Assembly (NCBI RefSeq): GCF_003533305.1
Contig: NZ_DOEH01000013.1
Span: 32,696-96,695, forward strand
DNA length: 64,000 bases
Direction: 5' to 3'
Source: Providencia sp.
GTDB lineage: Bacteria; Pseudomonadota; Gammaproteobacteria; Enterobacterales; Enterobacteriaceae
Part shown: one piece after another, positions 9,203-16,640 of the stretch
Layout: each line of letters begins with the position of its first letter
Position numbering within the stretch: position 1 is the first letter of the stretch
Made by a program: the position numbers and the translations under genes
Notes under the pieces: generated by a model
What the model was told of the DNA's origin: nothing
The model's input: the letters and a program-made list of their open reading frames with translations, nothing else
Database searches by the model: none

Positions 9203-9598
9203 ATGAATAAGATAATACTTTCCCTACAAGGACTCACTTGCAGCCACTGTGTGGGCTCCGTGACTAAAGTACTACAAGCTCGTGATGATGTTGAAAGTGC
9301 TAAAGTCACTCTTGAGTATGCTGTTGTTGAGGGCAGTGCTAGTGCTGATGCATTAATTGCAACTATTGAACAAGATGGATATCAGGCGGCTGTTGCTACA
9401 ACGCCGGATGTTGAGTTGCAATTGTCAGGTTTGAGTTGTATGAAATGTGCGGGTAAAACGCAACAAGCACTTGAGGCTGTTGAAGGCGTTGCTGGCGCTA
9501 TTGTTGATACTGAACGCGCTAAAATTTATGGCAAAGCTTCAACTGACAGCTTGATTAAAGCGGTTGAGCAAGCGGGTTATCAAGCGAACGCAATCTAA
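9203..9598 (+). CDS. Stand-alone twin heavy-metal-associated domain protein (CopA N-terminal domains only)
   Basis: This 131-residue protein consists of two HMA domains and nothing else. The first has the copper site GLTCSHC (about residues 10-16), the second GLSCMKC (about 78-84). The order, the spacing and the ends resemble the N-terminal metal-binding part of E. coli CopA, but the P-type ATPase that should follow is absent: the frame stops right after the second domain and a terminator comes next. Position (beside cueR) and promoter also match copA. It could be a copper chaperone of the CopZ kind or a remnant of copA. The start at 9203 has GGAG seven bases upstream; an ATG at 9179 lies in the repeat. 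Confidence 0.85.
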   Translation: MNKIILSLQGLTCSHCVGSVTKVLQARDDVESAKVTLEYAVVEGSASADALIATIEQDGYQAAVATTPDVELQLSGLSCMKCAGKTQQALEAVEGVAGAIVDTERAKIYGKASTDSLIKAVEQAGYQANAI

Positions 9599-9635
9599 AT
9601 ATTGTTGTTTTGCATTAAAGTACGCCAATATTAAA

Positions 9636-9671
9636 TGAAAATAGCCCTAGTTCGATATCGGGCTATTTTCA
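9636..9671. terminator. Bidirectional terminator
   Basis: A perfect 12-bp stem (TGAAAATAGCCC with GGGCTATTTTCA) separated by 12 bases lies between the copper-binding gene and the convergent PTS operon. Both arms end in A/T-rich runs, so it can stop transcripts from either side. Confidence 0.85.
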
Positions 9672-9694
9672 ATTTAGAATCAAATTTTTACTCT

Positions 9695-10012
9695 TTAGTT
9701 TTTCTCTGCCACTTTTTTATGCAACATGATGATTTCACGCCCTAATTCAGTCAACATAATCGCATTCATTAGGTGGTCTTGAGCATGAACCATGATGATA
9801 TGAACGGGAACTTTACCAGTTCCTTCATCCATTTCAATTAATCGTGTTTGAGTGTGATGCGCAATGGATAATGCATCTTGAGCCTGCTGCATTAAACTTT
9901 CCGCTTCAGCAAAATCATTATTTTCACGTGCAACCGCAATGGCTTGAAAAACTAAGCTTCGTGCATAACCTGCATTAGTAATCAGCTCCATGACTTCATT
10001 TTCGAGATCCAT
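9695..10012 (-). CDS. PTS EIIA, lactose/cellobiose (Lac) family
   Basis: This 105-residue all-helical protein is of the ChbA/LacF type. The phospho-accepting histidine should be His76 in VHAQDHLM, which carries phosphate from HPr to the EIIB encoded just upstream. A conserved Asp (HAQD) is present for the trimer metal site. It is the last gene of a five-gene operon, nine bases after the IIB stop. Lac-family PTS proteins usually carry disaccharides such as chitobiose, cellobiose or lactose; the neighbours here suggest a GlcNAc-containing compound instead. Confidence 0.92.
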   Translation of the reverse strand: MDLENEVMELITNAGYARSLVFQAIAVARENNDFAEAESLMQQAQDALSIAHHTQTRLIEMDEGTGKVPVHIIMVHAQDHLMNAIMLTELGREIIMLHKKVAEKN

Positions 10013-10021
10013 ACTGACTCC

Positions 10022-10327
10022 TTAATCAATCAGCGCTAATGCTTGGTCTAATACTTTATCCCCTTTCAGGGTTCCATAGGCCATCATATCGATACACTCA
10101 ACTTTTTTACCTGCCGCATCGGCAATTTTTTGACATTCTGCTAGTTTGTAACGAATTTGTGGGCCTAAAAGCGCAACATCAAAATCATTTACACAGGCTT
10201 TATAATCACGCACCGACTTTGCCGTAATTTCAGCGTCAATACCACGTGTTTTAGCCGCTTCTTGCATTTTTTTAACCATCAGACTTGTGGACATTCCTAA
10301 ATCACAAATCAATAAAATTTTTTTCAT
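10022..10327 (-). CDS. PTS EIIB, lactose/cellobiose family
   Basis: This 101-residue EIIB has the phosphorylation loop CDLGMSTS with the active Cys8. It passes phosphate from EIIA to the incoming sugar at EIIC. I start it at 10327 (MKKILLICDLG) because this is the usual IIB start and a GGAG site lies before it. A longer frame to 10345 would run into the aminopeptidase end. It begins one base after the stop of the M17 peptidase gene, so the two are probably translationally coupled. Confidence 0.92.
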   Translation of the reverse strand: MKKILLICDLGMSTSLMVKKMQEAAKTRGIDAEITAKSVRDYKACVNDFDVALLGPQIRYKLAECQKIADAAGKKVECIDMMAYGTLKGDKVLDQALALID

Positions 10328-10328
10328 A

Positions 10329-11801
10329 TTATTTCTCCAAGTCATTCATAATATGTTGAATTAAAAGCGGAATCGGTCGACCAGATGCTGTGCTATAACC
10401 ATTCTCACGCCATAATGCTGTTCCACTAACATCTAAATGCGCCCAAGGTAAATCGGTGGGGCAAAATAGACTTAAAAAGTAAGCAGCTGATGCACTTATT
10501 GCCGCATTGTTACTCGGTGTATTACACGCATCCGCAATATGACTTTTCACCTGTCCTGCAAGACGTTTATCCAAGGGCAACGCCCAAATCTCATCACGAC
10601 TATCCAGACCTGCCTGATGCAAATCGGCACTCAATGCCATATCTGAGGACATGAGTCCGGTTAAGTCATAACCCAATGCTTTCACAACGGCTCCGGTTAA
10701 CGTCGCCACGTCAATAATATATTTTGGCTGTAATGTGCTGGCGTAAGCAATCCCATCAGCCAATACCAGTCGACCTTCTGCATCTGTATTATTAATTTCT
10801 ACGGTTAAACCTGAGTAACTCGTCGCAATTTCACTCGGGCGCATAGCCTCTGGACCTATCATGTTCTCTGCCAGCATCAAGATCCCAACAAGATTAACTG
10901 GCAATTTCATTTCTGCTGCGGCAACGAGTAAACCAAAAACGTTAGCAGCACCGCACATGTCATATTTCATGGTATACATGCCATCACCACTTTTTAACCA
11001 ATAACCACCAGTATCATAGGTCACACCTTTCCCGACATATGCACGGCAACGATTATTAGCATCATCGCTACCTTGATAGCGAATAATAACAATACGAGGC
11101 GGATTCTTAGCGCCCTTACCAACAGCATGAAGCAAACCAAATCCTTGGGCTTTGACTTCTTTTTCATCTAAGATTGAGGCAGAAAGTGAAGGATAGTTAG
11201 CAATCACAGAAGTCACTGTGTCTGCCACAAAAGCAGGCGTACAAATATCACTCGGGATATCCGCTAATTGCCGTGCATCAATCATACCTTTACTCACACA
11301 AAAGGCGTGTTGTGCTAATTTATTTAACTCATCTACTTGCTCAACATGACTATAAAAAATCAAATTTTTAATTTTCTGAGTCACAGTTTGAGTGGTTTTA
11401 AATTGCTGATCATCAAGGCTATAACTTTGATTAAACAGTAAAATCAATAGCTGCTGGCAGGCACCGCGATGTTTCGCTTGGCTAAGGTCAAATAACCGAC
11501 AATCTACGCATACATTGGCTAGTGGCGCTTTAACCAAAGAACGAATATCTGTAAGTAATTGCCCTTCAGGCCATGATAACCAATGATTTTCAGGAATTAG
11601 CGTCAAACGCCCCACGGGCTCACAGCCAAATTGGCAATCGGCAATTTGTCCATTCGCGCTGTAATTATTAAGCTGTTCCACTAATGGACTACGGAGACCT
11701 AATTGTTTTAACAAGTCACTTTGCGGATAAGTAATAACTTGTGTCGTAGAAAGTGCCTGAGTAAACGCTTTGCTCTCAATAATAATTTGATAATTAATCA
11801 T
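10329..11801 (-). CDS. M17 (leucyl aminopeptidase family) metallopeptidase
   Basis: This roughly 490-residue cytosolic peptidase has the M17 metal and catalytic blocks: GKGVTYDTGG, the lysine of YWLKSGDGM, MKYDMCGAANV and NTDAEGRLVLADG. These bind two metal ions and remove N-terminal residues from peptides. It differs enough from PepA and PepB that I give no symbol. The start at 11801 (MINYQIII) has GGAG nine bases before it and overlaps the upstream glycosylasparaginase stop by eight bases. An in-frame start at 11843 would overlap that gene more. Its place inside a PTS operon is unusual and suggests the imported substrate includes an amino acid or peptide part. Confidence 0.88.
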   Translation of the reverse strand: MINYQIIIESKAFTQALSTTQVITYPQSDLLKQLGLRSPLVEQLNNYSANGQIADCQFGCEPVGRLTLIPENHWLSWPEGQLLTDIRSLVKAPLANVCVDCRLFDLSQAKHRGACQQLLILLFNQSYSLDDQQFKTTQTVTQKIKNLIFYSHVEQVDELNKLAQHAFCVSKGMIDARQLADIPSDICTPAFVADTVTSVIANYPSLSASILDEKEVKAQGFGLLHAVGKGAKNPPRIVIIRYQGSDDANNRCRAYVGKGVTYDTGGYWLKSGDGMYTMKYDMCGAANVFGLLVAAAEMKLPVNLVGILMLAENMIGPEAMRPSEIATSYSGLTVEINNTDAEGRLVLADGIAYASTLQPKYIIDVATLTGAVVKALGYDLTGLMSSDMALSADLHQAGLDSRDEIWALPLDKRLAGQVKSHIADACNTPSNNAAISASAAYFLSLFCPTDLPWAHLDVSGTALWRENGYSTASGRPIPLLIQHIMNDLEK

Positions 11802-12762
11802 AATGTAACGCTCCATCGATAGGCTCTCTGATCCGCGTTTCATAATCTTGTAACCAATTGCTATCGGCTAGCCTATAGGTCGTGTGCTCATCATGGCGAT
11901 CCGCTAAATAAACGGTTGGTGACATATTGGCGGTCGCCACAACAAATGAGAAAGTTTTGATATTCGTAGCCACGCCAAATTCACCCAGTGCATTCATACA
12001 CACCACAGATAAATCACCACAACGGCCAAATCGCTTCATTAATTTATCTTCTAGCTCAAGTACCACTGAATCCGCGGCCTGTTGTGGAGTTAAACCGGCA
12101 GCCATACGTCGAACAATCTCATAGCTCGTACAGCCTTTCATTAGATCTTCACCAACACCCGTTGCGGTAGCACCGCCAATTTCGCTATCACAATAAAAAC
12201 CAGAACCAATTATTGGTGAATCCCCGACTCGACCTCTACGTTTCATAAATAGCCCACTGGTAGAAGTTGCTACGCTCATACTGCCTTGTAAATCTAACCC
12301 GACCATACCGACAGTATCGTGGCCATCATATGGGCTCAATCCTTTATCGATGGTCTCTCTACAACGCTTTTTATAATGTGCAATTGATCTTTGCGTTAGC
12401 ATTTTTTTCTGCGCAAAACCTTGCTCGATAGCCCACTCTCTGGCTCCACGTCCAACTAATAGCGAATTAAATCGTTCTCGACTTAATGCATGTGCGACAC
12501 GTACGGGATTCGCAATATCGATCAAATTACCGACTGCACCAAATGCGAGAGAATCGCCATCCATAAAAGCTGCATCTAACTCAACTTCACAGTTTTCACT
12601 GGGTAATCCGCCATAACCGACCGATTTATATAAAGGAAAATCCTCAACATCAGAGACTGCCTCTACGACAGCGTGGGATGCGCTTTCACCATGGTTCAAC
12701 ATGCCTGTCGCTCGAGTGACACCTTCTAAGGCCATACGCCATGTTGCTATAATTCCCCACAT
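11794..12762 (-). CDS. Glycosylasparaginase (N4-(beta-N-acetylglucosaminyl)-L-asparaginase) family Ntn-hydrolase
   Basis: This 322-residue protein belongs to the glycosylasparaginase branch of the Ntn-hydrolases. The autocleavage and catalytic site is GHDTVGMV: Thr150 should become the N-terminal nucleophile of the beta chain. The following blocks TSTSGLFMKRRGRVGDSPI and GGATATGVGEDLM are the substrate-binding loops seen in human AGA and the Elizabethkingia enzyme. The enzyme cuts the bond between GlcNAc and asparagine in GlcNAc-Asn, releasing aspartate. No signal peptide is visible, so it should act in the cytosol, after import. It is the second gene of the PTS operon. An isoaspartyl-peptidase role is possible but fits the motifs less well. 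Confidence 0.88.
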   Translation of the reverse strand: MWGIIATWRMALEGVTRATGMLNHGESASHAVVEAVSDVEDFPLYKSVGYGGLPSENCEVELDAAFMDGDSLAFGAVGNLIDIANPVRVAHALSRERFNSLLVGRGAREWAIEQGFAQKKMLTQRSIAHYKKRCRETIDKGLSPYDGHDTVGMVGLDLQGSMSVATSTSGLFMKRRGRVGDSPIIGSGFYCDSEIGGATATGVGEDLMKGCTSYEIVRRMAAGLTPQQAADSVVLELEDKLMKRFGRCGDLSVVCMNALGEFGVATNIKTFSFVVATANMSPTVYLADRHDEHTTYRLADSNWLQDYETRIREPIDGALHYD

Positions 12763-12795
12763 AACAGCTCCTTGAATTTCTAATAAAACAACAAA

Positions 12796-14079
12796 TTATA
12801 CTTTCTGTTCAGTGGCTAAATACTGTTTATCAATGATGCGCAAGAAGGGTAAATAGATCATCGCGCCAATCAATAAATTAATAATTTGCATAATACTGCC
12901 GCTTATATGCCCCGTGACGATGAAACCACTAATTACCGGTGGCAATGTCCATGGAATAAACACCCCGGTCGTTGAAGCCACAGCTCCTAGGCTCATTGCG
13001 ATATATTGCGTCGTGATAAGCACGAGTGGGACGAGATTGAATGGGATCAACATAATCGGGTTCATAATGATAGGTAGCCCGAAGAGGATCGGCTCATTAA
13101 TGTTGAAAATTGAAGCGCCAGCCCCTATTCGTCCAACTTCACGAATACTTTTACTACGCGCAAAAATCAGCATTGCTATCACTAAAGATAAGGTCGCTCC
13201 TGCCCCACCCATCCAAACCATGTCAAAAAATTGTTCTGTAATAACATGAGGAGGTGTTACACCAGCTTGAATAGCGGCAATATTGTCTGTCTGATTTTCC
13301 ATCCAAAGTGGACGAATAATACCGTTGACCATCGATCCTGAATTTATTCCTACAGACCATAACAAAGTAATACTCAACCCAGTTAACAGCGCACCAAAAT
13401 ATGAAGTCCCAAAGTGGCGCATCGGTGTTGCAAGCGTTTGATAAATAAATTGATGAACTGTTTCATAGCTGGTTTGGGCAACTAAAGTACGGATTGCTAA
13501 CACTAAAATCACCACCAATAACGCAGGGATCAGTGCCGCAAAAGATTCTTGAACAGCAGGTGGAACGCCTTCTGGCATTTTGATCACCCATTTTTTGCGT
13601 TTGATATAGCAAAAAAGTTCAGTCCATATTAATGAACCAATCATCGCTACAAACAGACCTTTACTACCAATCCATTCAGTCGAGATTACAGTGACATTCC
13701 CTAATGATTCTGCTTTTAAAAAAGGGGTCAAAATTAAAAAACAGATCAAACCCAAAATTCCACAAGAAACTTGGTCTTCCTCATAATGCTCCGCTAAACG
13801 GTACGCGACCATAAAGCTGATAAATAACGACATAGTCGAAAATACGGCATTAAAAGGGATTTCAACAATACTGGTCCAGCTCTCGCCAAAAATACCACTC
13901 ATAAATTGTTGATAGGCCTGATTCGGAAAGGACGAAATAATTAGCATCACCGAGCCGACGATGATAAATGGCATAAAAGAGACATAAGCCCCGCGAATTG
14001 CGCATAAATGCCGTTGTGATGCAGCTTTTGCAGCTAATGGCATCAGCTTAGCTTCTAAGTAATCAAGTACCTTACTCAT
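12796..14079 (-). CDS. PTS EIIC, cellobiose/chitobiose (Lac) family
   Basis: This 427-residue membrane protein has about ten hydrophobic segments. It shows the CelB/ChbC hallmarks PPHVITEQFFDMVWMGGAGA and FNINEPILFGLPIIMNP, the second of which contains the NEP sugar-binding motif. It is the channel that imports and helps phosphorylate the substrate. It is the first gene of the operon, with a GGGAG site before the ATG. Because IIC, IIB and IIA are separate and interleaved with hydrolases, the whole operon (9695-14079) forms one catabolic unit. The 215-bp region upstream (14080-14294) is shared with a divergent regulator-like gene, and I see no convincing operator in it. Confidence 0.92.
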   Translation of the reverse strand: MSKVLDYLEAKLMPLAAKAASQRHLCAIRGAYVSFMPFIIVGSVMLIISSFPNQAYQQFMSGIFGESWTSIVEIPFNAVFSTMSLFISFMVAYRLAEHYEEDQVSCGILGLICFLILTPFLKAESLGNVTVISTEWIGSKGLFVAMIGSLIWTELFCYIKRKKWVIKMPEGVPPAVQESFAALIPALLVVILVLAIRTLVAQTSYETVHQFIYQTLATPMRHFGTSYFGALLTGLSITLLWSVGINSGSMVNGIIRPLWMENQTDNIAAIQAGVTPPHVITEQFFDMVWMGGAGATLSLVIAMLIFARSKSIREVGRIGAGASIFNINEPILFGLPIIMNPIMLIPFNLVPLVLITTQYIAMSLGAVASTTGVFIPWTLPPVISGFIVTGHISGSIMQIINLLIGAMIYLPFLRIIDKQYLATEQKV

Positions 14080-14294
14080 GGTAAATCTCCCATAAAAGGC
14101 GATATTGGATATAACAGACGAAAGTTATTGAGCATTTTAGTTACGTTGTTTTGGTTAATTATCTGTCTATTTGCCAGCGTTTTGATTATTGCCTAAGGCA
14201 ATTTAAATAAAGTTGCGATACGTCACAGTATTTAGTACCAAATAAACTAGTCTCATAAGATTGAATACCACCTCATTTAGAAGAGGAGTTTGAG

Positions 14295-15170
14295 ATGGAA
14301 ATAAAATTACATGCTAACGCGACAACGACACCTCGAGTTCGCCGCTACCTGCAACAGTCAGACAAAAGTGACCGCGAGCTTGCTAAAGAATTAGGTATTT
14401 CGGTTTCTACCGTACGACGTTGGCGCATAAGGCAAGATGTTGAGGATCAGAAATCCACCCCACGAAATGTACACAAGGTAATGAGACAAGAACAAATTAA
14501 TCTAGCCCTTTGGCTAAGAACACACTTTGTTTTACCTCTGGATGAGCTCATCACTTATGTTAATGATGGCATGGGACAAGCTATTTCACGGGCAAGTTTA
14601 GATAGGATGCTGAAAAAGGGGAATATGGTTCATATGAATATTCTTGGCACCCGAGTTTTAAAAGGGAAAAAAGCCTTGAACAGTGGCCTGCATTGCGGAA
14701 CATTGAAATTACGCTATCGTCGATTGAATTTACTACCTCAAGATGATGGGCAACTTCATTTACTCTGGTTAGAAGAACAGGTCAGCGGCTATTTGTGCAT
14801 CGCAATCTTTCAAGGAATATCTGCACAACTCGTCGTCAATTGGTTAAATGAAATACAACCCAGCTTACCGGCTGCTATACAAAGTCTTGAGACTGAAAAT
14901 AAAACGCTATTTTTAGAATCTGTATTTGAAGAGCACCCATTGCAACAATGGTGTAGCCAACAGAATCTCAACTTAAGTTATTTTGATGTTGAAAATGAGG
15001 CATCAATACGACTTGAAATACCATTTTCTACGCTAATACCTGCGGCACAAAACCTAACTGTAGCCGAGTTTTTATCAAGCGTTATCCTTCACCATAACGC
15101 GCACTGGCCTCAAAAGAAATTGGGCGGTTTAACACCAGCAGAGTTCTGGCGTCAAAATAGCCACTTATGA
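14295..15170 (+). CDS. IS481-type transposase-derived HTH protein, catalytically eroded
   Basis: This 291-residue protein keeps the N-terminal layout of IS481-family transposases: LHANATTTPRVRRYL, a helix-turn-helix (RELAKELGISVSTVRRWR, about residues 29-46), a second HTH region (about 65-110), and the integrase-tail motif GGLTPAEFW at the end. The DDE catalytic residues look lost: where the first Asp should be the sequence reads LLWLEEQ, and the second Asp site reads ENKTLF. It has a strong GAGGAG ribosome site and no frameshift, so the gene appears maintained. It is divergent from the PTS operon, which makes a regulatory role plausible. No IS ends were recognised. Confidence 0.7.
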   Translation: MEIKLHANATTTPRVRRYLQQSDKSDRELAKELGISVSTVRRWRIRQDVEDQKSTPRNVHKVMRQEQINLALWLRTHFVLPLDELITYVNDGMGQAISRASLDRMLKKGNMVHMNILGTRVLKGKKALNSGLHCGTLKLRYRRLNLLPQDDGQLHLLWLEEQVSGYLCIAIFQGISAQLVVNWLNEIQPSLPAAIQSLETENKTLFLESVFEEHPLQQWCSQQNLNLSYFDVENEASIRLEIPFSTLIPAAQNLTVAEFLSSVILHHNAHWPQKKLGGLTPAEFWRQNSHL

Positions 15171-15283
15171 TTATAGTAAACAGAACAACACGTAAAGAAA
15201 GGAAATAATCCCTTGAGTTATTCGCAAATCCACCCAAGATTGTTTAACCTAAGCAACTGAAACTTAAAGTCGGTGGGTTACAC

Positions 15284-16084
15284 ATGGGAAAGCTACTCGA
15301 AAATTTGAAAAATTGGCTACATACTGAAGTCGCACCAGTATATCCCTATCCTGCTGCTGATATTCGTTTATCAAAAAAACTAAAACTGCATATTGTCGGT
15401 AGCATTCATATGGGAACAGAAAACATGTTTCCTTTATCTGCGGTACTTTTAGAAAAACTCAACCAAGCGGATGCGTTGATTGTAGAAGCAGATATTACCG
15501 ATAATTATTCCCCCTTCCCCTCACAAGCCGCAGCACAGGTGAAGGTAGAAGAACGACTTACCAAAGAAGAGTATGCGTTGTTTTTACAGTATTGTCAGGA
15601 AATTCGCCAAGAACCAAGCCAATTCGATAGACTGCCCGCTTGGCAAATTGCACTGATTTTGCAGGCGACTCAAGCTCAAGAACTGGGTTTAAGGGGTTAC
15701 TATGGCATTGACTATCAACTCTTACGCAGCGCTCAATCGCAACAAAAAGAAATGATTGAACTTGAAGGAACTGATTCGCAAATTGAGCTACTGCTCAAGC
15801 TACCGAATCAAGGTTTAGCGCTATTACAAGACTCCCTTGTCCATTGGCGAGCGAATGCACGCTCTTTACAAACCATGATTAGCTGGTGGCTTGATTATCA
15901 ACCTAATCATTGTGCGACATTGCCCAATACCTTCAGTGAAGATGTTTACCAAGCCTTAATGGTTAAGCGCAACCAAGCTTGGAGTGAAAAATTAAAAGCA
16001 CTACCAGATGGAAACTATGTGGTGGCTGTTGGTGCTTTGCACCTATTTGGTGAAGGCAGCCTTGTTGATTATTTACGTAAGTAG
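15284..16084 (+). CDS. ybaP: TraB/PrgY-family protein YbaP
   Basis: This 266-residue protein matches E. coli YbaP (264) along its length. It has the TraB-family blocks GSIHMGT near residue 40 with a conserved His, LIVEAD near 65, YGIDYQLL near 145, ELEG near 165 and GALHLFGEG near 255. Family members carry conserved His and Glu residues and some are proposed metal-dependent proteases; the function of YbaP is unknown. It precedes ybaK by 26 bases as in E. coli. Confidence 0.93.
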   Translation: MGKLLENLKNWLHTEVAPVYPYPAADIRLSKKLKLHIVGSIHMGTENMFPLSAVLLEKLNQADALIVEADITDNYSPFPSQAAAQVKVEERLTKEEYALFLQYCQEIRQEPSQFDRLPAWQIALILQATQAQELGLRGYYGIDYQLLRSAQSQQKEMIELEGTDSQIELLLKLPNQGLALLQDSLVHWRANARSLQTMISWWLDYQPNHCATLPNTFSEDVYQALMVKRNQAWSEKLKALPDGNYVVAVGALHLFGEGSLVDYLRK

Positions 16085-16110
16085 TTGATTAGAAAATAGC
16101 AGGTATAAAT

Positions 16111-16587
16111 ATGACACCCGCAGTAAAATTACTCGAAAAACATAAAATTCAATTTATCTTACACCCTTACGACCATGACCCAAATGAGCATAACTTTGGT
16201 GATGAAGCCGTCAATAAATTAGGGTTAGATGCTAAACAGGTATTTAAAACCTTGTTAGTGGCATTAAATGGCGATCAAAAAACGCTGGCAGTCGCAGTCA
16301 CACCGGTTTCTGGTCAATTGGACTTAAAACTGGTAGCTAAAGTCTTCAAAGTAAAAAAAGTCGAAATGGCCGACCCGCAAATAGCACAAAAAACAACGGG
16401 CTATTTACTCGGTGGGATCAGCCCTCTTGGTCAGAAAAAACGTCTGCCTACCGTTATTGATAGCCAGGCCAAACAATATGACACGATGTTTATTTCAGGT
16501 GGAAAACGCGGACTTGACATTGAATTAGCGCCAAATGCCCTTGCTGAGGTATTAAACGCGACTTTTGCGGAGATAAAAAAAGACTAA
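16111..16587 (+). CDS. ybaK: Cys-tRNA(Pro)/Cys-tRNA(Cys) deacylase YbaK
   Basis: This 158-residue editing domain (E. coli 159) hydrolyses cysteine mischarged onto tRNA(Pro), acting with prolyl-tRNA synthetase. The conserved lysine in QVFKTLL and the blocks [13 protein letters not shown] and [13 protein letters not shown] are present. The gene follows ybaP and ends just before a terminator facing ushA. Confidence 0.96.
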   Translation: MTPAVKLLEKHKIQFILHPYDHDPNEHNFGDEAVNKLGLDAKQVFKTLLVALNGDQKTLAVAVTPVSGQLDLKLVAKVFKVKKVEMADPQIAQKTTGYLLGGISPLGQKKRLPTVIDSQAKQYDTMFISGGKRGLDIELAPNALAEVLNATFAEIKKD

Positions 16588-16595
16588 CCTAGCAA

Positions 16596-16617
16596 AAAGC
16601 CCCATCTCTGGGGCTTT
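16596..16617. terminator. Terminator between ybaK and ushA
   Basis: An 8-bp stem (AAAGCCCC with GGGGCTTT) and a 6-base loop lie between the convergent ybaK and ushA stops. A-rich sequence precedes it, giving a T-run for ushA on the minus strand. Confidence 0.8.
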
Positions 16618-16640
16618 GAATATCAATCTATTACTGCTGA

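Noticed and set aside
14212..14232. Possible CRP site before the PTS operon
   Set aside because: Only one half (TCACA) is good; the other half is poor and the spacing does not fit.
14295..15170. Active insertion sequence
   Set aside because: Catalytic residues look lost and I could not see terminal inverted repeats or a target duplication.
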